From contig NZ_JAFFZE010000017.1 of assembly GCF_025165815.1 (NCBI RefSeq), positions 124,001-188,000 of the forward strand: a stretch of DNA of 64,000 bases, in the 5' to 3' direction. This document shows, piece after piece, positions 59,364 to 64,000 of the stretch (position 1 is its first letter; every line of letters starts with the position of its first letter). The stretch comes from Actinophytocola gossypii (GTDB taxonomy: Bacteria; Actinomycetota; Actinomycetes; Mycobacteriales; Pseudonocardiaceae). Both the position numbers and the translations under genes were made by a program. Below the pieces are notes generated by a model that saw only the letters and a program-made list of their open reading frames with translations, ran no database searches and was not told the origin of the DNA.

Positions 59364-59696
59364 ATGACTCTGGAGATCAGGGCGCAGGAAATCAGCGATG
59401 GGAGTCGCGTCGTGGAGTGTGGGGAGCACTCGCACGAGGAGCTGGGTGTTCTGGCCGAGCTGTTCGACGAGGCCGAAGAGCAGGAGTGGCAGGAGCGTGC
59501 CCTGTGCGCGCAGACCGACCCGGAGGCGTTCTTCCCCGAGAAGGGTGGATCGACCAGGGAGGCCAAGCGCATCTGTCAGGGGTGTGAGGTGCGCGCCGAG
59601 TGCCTGGAGTACGCGCTCGCGCACGACGAGCGGTTCGGCATCTGGGGCGGGTTGTCCGAACGGGAGCGGCGCAAGCTGAAGAAACGCGTGATCTAG
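59364..59696 (+). CDS. whiB2: WhiB-family iron-sulfur transcriptional regulator (WhiB2/WhmD-like)
   Basis: This 110-residue protein coordinates a [4Fe-4S] cluster and binds the primary sigma factor to control septation genes. The cysteines are C48, C71, C74 and C80 (ALCAQTDPEAFFP, RICQGCEVRAECLEYAL). The beta-turn GIWGGLSERERR and the basic RRKLKKR tail are canonical. The position beside fbiA matches whiB2 of M. tuberculosis (Rv3260c). ATG 59364 has GAGGAGG about 11 nt upstream. The N-terminal ~40 residues are acidic (EELGVLAELFDEAEEQEW). Confidence 0.93.
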   Translation: MTLEIRAQEISDGSRVVECGEHSHEELGVLAELFDEAEEQEWQERALCAQTDPEAFFPEKGGSTREAKRICQGCEVRAECLEYALAHDERFGIWGGLSERERRKLKKRVI

Positions 59697-59736
59697 CCGA
59701 GATTAACGCGAGGGCCGTTCATGGCATCTTGTGCGA

Positions 59737-62700
59737 ATGCCTCGTCACGGCCCGCGGAGTAGTGCGCCGGTACTGCGCACCGCTCCGGTGCTCGCGGTAC
59801 TGGTGTGCCACGACGGCGAGGACTGGCTGCCGGCCGCGCTCGCGGCCCTGCGTGCGTCCACCCCGCGGCCCCGGCACGTGCTGGCCGTCGACACCGGTTC
59901 GCTGGACGCCACCCCCCGACTGCTCGACGACGCGGCGGGCGGCGCGGAACCCGTGCTGCACGGCGTGCTCACCCTCGACCGCGGCACCGGTTTCGCCGCG
60001 GCCGTGCACGCGGCCGTCGCGGTCGCCGTCGAACGCTGGGGCGACCAGCACGACGGCTGGATCTGGGTGCTGCACGACGACAGCGCCCCGGAACCCGACT
60101 GCCTGGCCACCCTGCTGAGCGTCGCCGACGCCTCACCGGCGGCCGGCGTGCTCGGCCCGCTCGCGCTGGACTGGCACGACCCGAGGCTCGTGGTCGAGGC
60201 CGGGCTGTCCACCGACGCGTCCGGGCACCGGCAGACCGGCATCGGACCGTCCGAACTGGACTGGGACCGGCTCGGCCGCGGGCACCGGTACGGGCAGAGC
60301 ACCGAGGTACTCGCGGTCCCGTCGGCCGGTTTGCTGGTGCGGCGCGAGCTGTGGAGCGCGCTCGGCGGCTTCGACCCCGCGATCCCGCTGCTGCGCGAGG
60401 ACATCGACTTCGGCTGGCGGGCGAACTGGGCCGGCTCGGTCGTGCTGTGCGTGCCGTCCGCGCGGCTGCGGCACGTCCGCGCGGTGCCCACCGGGGTACG
60501 CGGCGCCGGGGCCGCGCGCGCCGGGGGGTCGGTGCGGGCGGTGGACCGCGCGCAGGGGCTGCGGACGTTCCTGGTCAACTGCTCGACGTTCTCGTTCCTG
60601 GTCGGCCTGCCTCGACTGGCCGTGCTGTGCGTGGTGCGCGCGCTCGGGTTCGCGATGCAGCGCCGGCTCGACGACTGCCGGGCGGAACTGCGCGCGCTCG
60701 GGTACGTACTCGGCGGGCGCGCGGGGCTGCGGGCGGCGCGGGCGAGCCGGCGGGGCGCGCTCGAGGTGCGCTCGGTGCGCGGGCTGTTCACCAGCCGCCT
60801 CACCCGCCTGCGCAACACGGTCGGCGCGGCCGTCGCCCACCTGGTGCGCCGCCGGGTGGAGGCCGACGCCGCGCTCGGCCGGCTGCCCGACACCACCGAC
60901 GGCGACGCGGTGCTGTTGCCCGCCGAGCCGGCCGTGCCCCTGGTCGGACCGCAGGCCCTGCCCGCCGGCGCGGGTGGTCGGCCCAGGCGCACGGCCGGGC
61001 TGCGGCGGCCGACCACGTCGGTCGGCGTGCCGGTCGAGCTGCCGAACCCCGCGCTGCCGGACGGGTTCCGCCCGTCGCCGGGCCGCCGGCCGTCGCCGGT
61101 GCCGCGCGACGGATCGCGGCCGGCGCCGCCCGACCTGGTGCTCGTGCGGGTCGACCGGGCACGGCTGGCCAGGCAGGTGCTGCTCGCGCCGCCGGTGCTG
61201 CTGGTGACGGCGTTGCTGGCGTTCGGCCTGGTGGCCAACGCCGACCGGCTCGGCCTCGACCTGGCCGGCGGGCGGTTGCTGCCGGTACCCGACCTCGCCG
61301 CCACCTGGGCGGCGTACCTGGACACCTGGCACCCGGTCGCCGGCGGCACCGCCGCGCCCGCGCCGGCCGCGCTCGCGGTGCTCGGCGTGCTCGGGGCGGT
61401 GTTCGCGCCGCTCGGCGGGCCGGCGGCCGCGGTGGCGGTGCTGTTCCTCGGCAGCCTGCCGCTGGCCGGGCTCGGTGCGTACGTGGCGACCCGGCGGCTG
61501 CCGGTGCACCGCTGGGTGCGGGCGCTGGTCGCGGCCGCGTACGCGCTGCTGCCCCCGGGAACCGAGGCCGTCGCGCATGGCCGCTTGGACGTGGTGGTCG
61601 CACACGTGCTGCTGCCGCCGGTGACCGCGGGGATCGTGGCGCTGCTGGGGCGGGCGCGCACGGACTCGGCACGCTGGCTGTCCACCGCGGCGACGTCGGC
61701 GATCGGGCTCGCGGTGCTGGGCGCGTTCACGCCGCTGGTGCACCTGCTGCTGGTCGCGTACGCGCTGGCCGGGTTCGTCCTGGTGCCCGGCAGGCGGGGC
61801 GACGGCCGTCGACGGGTGACGGCCCTGTTCGTGCTGGTACTGATGCCGCTGGCGCTCCTGCTGCCGTGGCCGGCGGTACTCATCCAGCACCCGGGCGTGG
61901 TCCTGCACGGCGTCGGAGCGGTGGGCGTGCTCGGCGGTCCGCTGCCGTGGACCGGCCTGGTCGTGGTGGTGGCGGTACTCGCCGGCCTCGTGATCCGCCC
62001 CGGCCGCGCGGTCCTCCCCGGCCTCGCGCTCGCGCTGCTCGGTGCCCTCGCGGTCACGCTGGTCCTGGGCGTACCCGCCGCCCCCGTGACCGGCGGCCCC
62101 GCCGAGACCGGCTGGCCCGGCGCCCCCCTCCTGGTCGCCGGCTGGGGCCTGCTGCACGCCCTCCTGGCCACCTGCCGAGCGCGCCCACCCGCCTCCCGCG
62201 CCACGGACGTACTCCCACAACCCGCGAGTCGTACGTTCCCGTCCGGCGAGTCCGACGTTCCGGGAACGTACGACTCGCGCGCCGGGACCGTACGACTCGC
62301 GCGCCGGGACCGGACGACTCGCGGGGGGGGGGGGGGGGTGGGGCGGGGGGGGGGCGGGGTGCTGGCGGTGGGGGCGTTCGTGGGGCGGGTGGGGCCGCTG
62401 GACGACGCGGGCGGGTTGGGGCTGGCGACCACGCTGGACCGGGAGCTGGCGGAGACCGGGCGCGGGGTGCTGGTGCTGCCGAGGGACGGGGAGCCGGCGC
62501 GGATGACGGCCGGGCGGCTGCCGATGTTCGGGGACGACGCGCTGCCGCCGGTCGACGCGGGGGTGAGCCTGGCGCGGCTGGTCGCCGGGTTCGGTGACGC
62601 GGAGCAGGTGCCGGTGGCGGTGGCGGACGCGGCCGCGGCGGGCGTGCTGTTCGTCGTCGCGCCGGACGCGGGGGCGGGGGAGGTGATCGCGGACGCGGCG

Positions 62701-63165
62701 GGGGACCTGGTCGCGGGCGCCCCGGCCACCGAGGACGGGCGGCCGGTGCTGCGGCTCCAGCCGGCCGCCGGGCAGGTCACGCTGCTGTCCCCGGAACAGG
62801 CCAGGCGCGCGATCACCGGGAGCCCGCCGCCGACCGAGCTGGGCGCCCCGGGGATCGTGCCGGTCGACGCGTGGCCGCCGTCGGTGGCGGTACGGGTGTC
62901 GGACGGGCCGGGCGGACGGCTGCTGGTCGTCGCGGCGGAGGAGGAGCCGGGGTGGCGGGCCACCGTCGACGGGCGCGAGGTGCCGGTGGTGCGGGCCTGG
63001 GGTCACCTGGTCGGCGTGCCGCTGGGTACCAGCGCCGCCGAGGTGCGGGTCGAACAGCCGACCGCGCTGCGCGGCGTGCTCCTGCTGATCCAGGCGGCGA
63101 TGGCCCTGTTCGTCCTGCTCACCGCGATCCCCGGCCGCCGGCAGGTCAGCCGTCGCCCTCGATGA
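59737..63165 (+). CDS. Large GT2-membrane glycosyltransferase with in-frame repeat insertion
   Basis: The product has 1142 residues. Residues 15-290 form a GT2 domain (VLAVLVCHDGEDWLPAALAAL, WVLHDDSAPEPDC, PLLREDIDFGWRANWAG). Residues ~470-820 hold about a dozen hydrophobic segments. The C-terminal ~265 residues form an outer domain ending in a TM helix. Between them, residues ~829-875 (62223-62360) are translated from 22-bp repeat units and a G-run (ASRTFPSGESDVPGTYDSRAG...RTTRGGGGG). This insertion has no counterpart in the fold. ATG 59737 or GTG 59731 may start it. A lipid-linked glycan transferase role is inferred. Confidence 0.8.
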   Translation: MPRHGPRSSAPVLRTAPVLAVLVCHDGEDWLPAALAALRASTPRPRHVLAVDTGSLDATPRLLDDAAGGAEPVLHGVLTLDRGTGFAAAVHAAVAVAVERWGDQHDGWIWVLHDDSAPEPDCLATLLSVADASPAAGVLGPLALDWHDPRLVVEAGLSTDASGHRQTGIGPSELDWDRLGRGHRYGQSTEVLAVPSAGLLVRRELWSALGGFDPAIPLLREDIDFGWRANWAGSVVLCVPSARLRHVRAVPTGVRGAGAARAGGSVRAVDRAQGLRTFLVNCSTFSFLVGLPRLAVLCVVRALGFAMQRRLDDCRAELRALGYVLGGRAGLRAARASRRGALEVRSVRGLFTSRLTRLRNTVGAAVAHLVRRRVEADAALGRLPDTTDGDAVLLPAEPAVPLVGPQALPAGAGGRPRRTAGLRRPTTSVGVPVELPNPALPDGFRPSPGRRPSPVPRDGSRPAPPDLVLVRVDRARLARQVLLAPPVLLVTALLAFGLVANADRLGLDLAGGRLLPVPDLAATWAAYLDTWHPVAGGTAAPAPAALAVLGVLGAVFAPLGGPAAAVAVLFLGSLPLAGLGAYVATRRLPVHRWVRALVAAAYALLPPGTEAVAHGRLDVVVAHVLLPPVTAGIVALLGRARTDSARWLSTAATSAIGLAVLGAFTPLVHLLLVAYALAGFVLVPGRRGDGRRRVTALFVLVLMPLALLLPWPAVLIQHPGVVLHGVGAVGVLGGPLPWTGLVVVVAVLAGLVIRPGRAVLPGLALALLGALAVTLVLGVPAAPVTGGPAETGWPGAPLLVAGWGLLHALLATCRARPPASRATDVLPQPASRTFPSGESDVPGTYDSRAGTVRLARRDRTTRGGGGGVGRGGGGVLAVGAFVGRVGPLDDAGGLGLATTLDRELAETGRGVLVLPRDGEPARMTAGRLPMFGDDALPPVDAGVSLARLVAGFGDAEQVPVAVADAAAAGVLFVVAPDAGAGEVIADAAGDLVAGAPATEDGRPVLRLQPAAGQVTLLSPEQARRAITGSPPPTELGAPGIVPVDAWPPSVAVRVSDGPGGRLLVVAAEEEPGWRATVDGREVPVVRAWGHLVGVPLGTSAAEVRVEQPTALRGVLLLIQAAMALFVLLTAIPGRRQVSRRPR
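62223..62322. repeat. 22-bp repeat cluster, site D, inside a coding sequence
   Basis: Two direct units (62223-62244 and a diverged one at 62245) meet three inverted units (about 62263, 62285 and 62307 onward), again forming an inverted repeat around 62245-62278 with a few mismatches. All five are translated in frame as part of the large glycosyltransferase. Units here are more diverged (CCGACG, CGCCGGGACCG) than at sites A-C. Confidence 0.85.
62323..62338 (+). repeat. Homopolymer run of 16 G within a gene
   Basis: G16 at 62323-62338 is followed by T, G4, C, G10, C and G4 up to 62359. The whole tract is read as Gly-rich codons. Runs this long slip easily in replication and are error-prone in sequencing, so the reading frame downstream depends on the exact count. 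Confidence 0.95.
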
Positions 63166-63592
63166 CGCCGGGGTCGAGGTTGAGGTAGTTGGCGACCTGC
63201 TCCACCAGGACGTGGTGCACCAGGTCGGCCAGGTCGGCGCCGTCGCGGGCGCGGGCCTCCAGCGGACGGCGGAACACCACGATCCGCGCCTTCGTCGGCT
63301 GTCCGCGCCGGTCGACGCCCGCCGGCACCAGCCGGGCCAGCGGCACCCCGCCGTCGGCGAGCAGGCCGTCCTGCGGGCGTTCCGTCTCCCGCACGTCCGG
63401 CACGTCGTCCACGGCGATGTCCAGGTCGGTCAGCTCGGTGCGCCAGCGTGCCTCGATCGGGTCCAACGCGGCCAGCACCAGCGCGTCGAACCGCTCGGCG
63501 CGGGTGGACGCGGCGGGCAGCGTCGGCGGGTACAGCGACCCGCGCAATCCGCGCCCGTGCCGGTCCCGGTTGCGGCGGGGGGTGGACACCAC
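63146..63592 (-). CDS. Metallopeptidase-fold protein without zinc motif (Rv3259-like)
   Basis: The product has 148 residues. It matches the zincin-like family next to whiB2 in mycobacteria: RFDALVLAALDPIEARWRTELTDLDIAVDDVPDV, then ARIVVFRRPLEARARDGADLADLVHHVLVEQVANYLNLDP. The position that is HExxH in active members reads VEQVANYL here, so the zinc site is lost and peptidase activity is unlikely. It starts at GTG 63592 or the adjacent GTG 63589. The 3' end overlaps the large glycosyltransferase gene by 20 nt. Confidence 0.8.
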   Translation of the reverse strand: MVSTPRRNRDRHGRGLRGSLYPPTLPAASTRAERFDALVLAALDPIEARWRTELTDLDIAVDDVPDVRETERPQDGLLADGGVPLARLVPAGVDRRGQPTKARIVVFRRPLEARARDGADLADLVHHVLVEQVANYLNLDPGVIEGDG

Positions 63593-63664
63593 GCGAGGGT
63601 ACTCGGGCCGGTAACCCGCCAGACCCGCCCGGTGTGGCTACCTGCCGGAAGGCTCGCGAAGCGC

Positions 63665-63670
63665 TATCGT
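63665..63670 (+). promoter_or_regulatory. Candidate -10 (TATCGT) for the DUF3499 gene
   Basis: TATCGT ends 8 nt before GTG 63679, consistent with leaderless transcription. No clear -35 was seen. Confidence 0.4.
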
Positions 63671-63678
63671 CCTGGATC

Positions 63679-64000
63679 GTGCGGAGCGTGCGGAAGTGTT
63701 CCCGGACCGGGTGCGGCAACCCGGCGGTGGCGACGCTGACCTACGCCTACGCCGACTCGACCGCGGTCGTCGGCCCGCTCGCCACCTACTCCGAGCCGCA
63801 CAGCTACGACCTCTGCGAGGAGCACGCGCTGCGGCTGACCGTGCCCCGCGGCTGGGAGGTCGTCCGGCACGACGGCGAGTTCGCCGCCCCGGAGCCAAGC
63901 GTCGACGACCTGACCGCGCTCGCCGAGGCCGTCCGCGAGGCGGGCCGCCCGGACCGCCCGGTCGAGGCCCCGGAGCCGGCCACCGGCGGCGGCCGGCGCG
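63679..64000 (+). CDS. DUF3499 zinc-ribbon-like protein (3' partial)
   Basis: The frame is open from GTG 63679 to the window end. The visible ~107 residues have a Cys pair (KCSRTGCGNPAVATLTYAYADSTAVVGPLA) and a second Cys-His pair (YDLCEEHALRLTVPRGWEV), together a plausible zinc site. An acidic, proline-rich stretch begins after about residue 75. This is the actinobacterial DUF3499 family, located beside the Rv3259-like gene as in M. tuberculosis (Rv3258c). The function is unknown. An internal GTG at 63688 is an alternative start. Confidence 0.85.
   Translation, partial: MRSVRKCSRTGCGNPAVATLTYAYADSTAVVGPLATYSEPHSYDLCEEHALRLTVPRGWEVVRHDGEFAAPEPSVDDLTALAEAVREAGRPDRPVEAPEPATGGGRR

Noticed and set aside
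59745-62963. 1072-codon minus-strand frame, and the other ~900-codon frames over the same gene
   Set aside because: These are shadows of the large glycosyltransferase. The real frame has clear GT2 motifs and membrane segments.

Overview
The window is very GC-rich (my estimate is above 70%). It has densely packed genes, many GTG/TTG starts, and genes for F420 synthesis, WhiB, LytR-CpsA-Psr ligases, a WbbL-type rhamnosyltransferase and type VII (ESX) secretion substrates. This points to a mycolata-related actinobacterium, most likely of the Pseudonocardiaceae. The family-level call is inference. No rRNA, tRNA, CRISPR array or complete insertion sequence was seen.

The backbone follows the order I remember for Mycobacterium tuberculosis Rv3303c down to Rv3258c: lpdA and glpD with glpF-glpK (1-5689), accA3, maf, accE, accD5, birA and a PH-domain membrane protein (9364-18463), gtrA-like, purK, purE and fadE25-like (26492-36229), a truncated AMP-binding protein, two LCP ligases and rmlD (39662-44300), wbbL (52125), fbiB-fbiA, a site-2 protease, whiB2-like, a metallopeptidase-fold protein and a DUF3499 protein (56144-64000). 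Accessory genes sit between these blocks.

The accessory blocks are: (1) an orphan PE-like/PPE-like/EspG operon and two DUF1707 membrane proteins (5855-9332); (2) a DHA2-type drug exporter (13054-14667); (3) HMG-CoA lyase-like and CbiZ genes, then a YbaB/WXG100/TNT-toxin/immunity operon (20108-23335), a histidinol-phosphatase-like gene and a two-component system; (4) a 765-residue ECF sigma factor fused to a zinc-finger anti-sigma domain, membrane helices and an exported beta/proline-rich domain (27102-29399), followed by a degenerate GGDEF-like protein and an HxlR/mycothiol-enzyme pair; (5) a streptogramin acetyltransferase, erythromycin esterase and TetR cassette (36239-38827); (6) a cell-surface glycosyltransferase cluster (44620-52997).

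Two themes run across the window. First, a 22-bp repeat with core GCGAGTCGTACGTTCC occurs in clusters of 3-5 units at four sites. At three sites it abuts stop codons, sometimes as large inverted repeats. At the fourth it is read in frame inside a large glycosyltransferase gene, next to a run of 16 G. Second, many genes have a TAnnnT hexamer 6-8 nt before the start codon, as expected for leaderless mRNAs. Several convergent gene pairs overlap at their 3' ends.

The most system-like element is the TNT toxin operon: a WXG100-type partner, a 725-residue protein with an ESX-type N-terminus and a C-terminal NAD-glycohydrolase-like domain, and a small cognate immunity candidate that overlaps it by ATGA.
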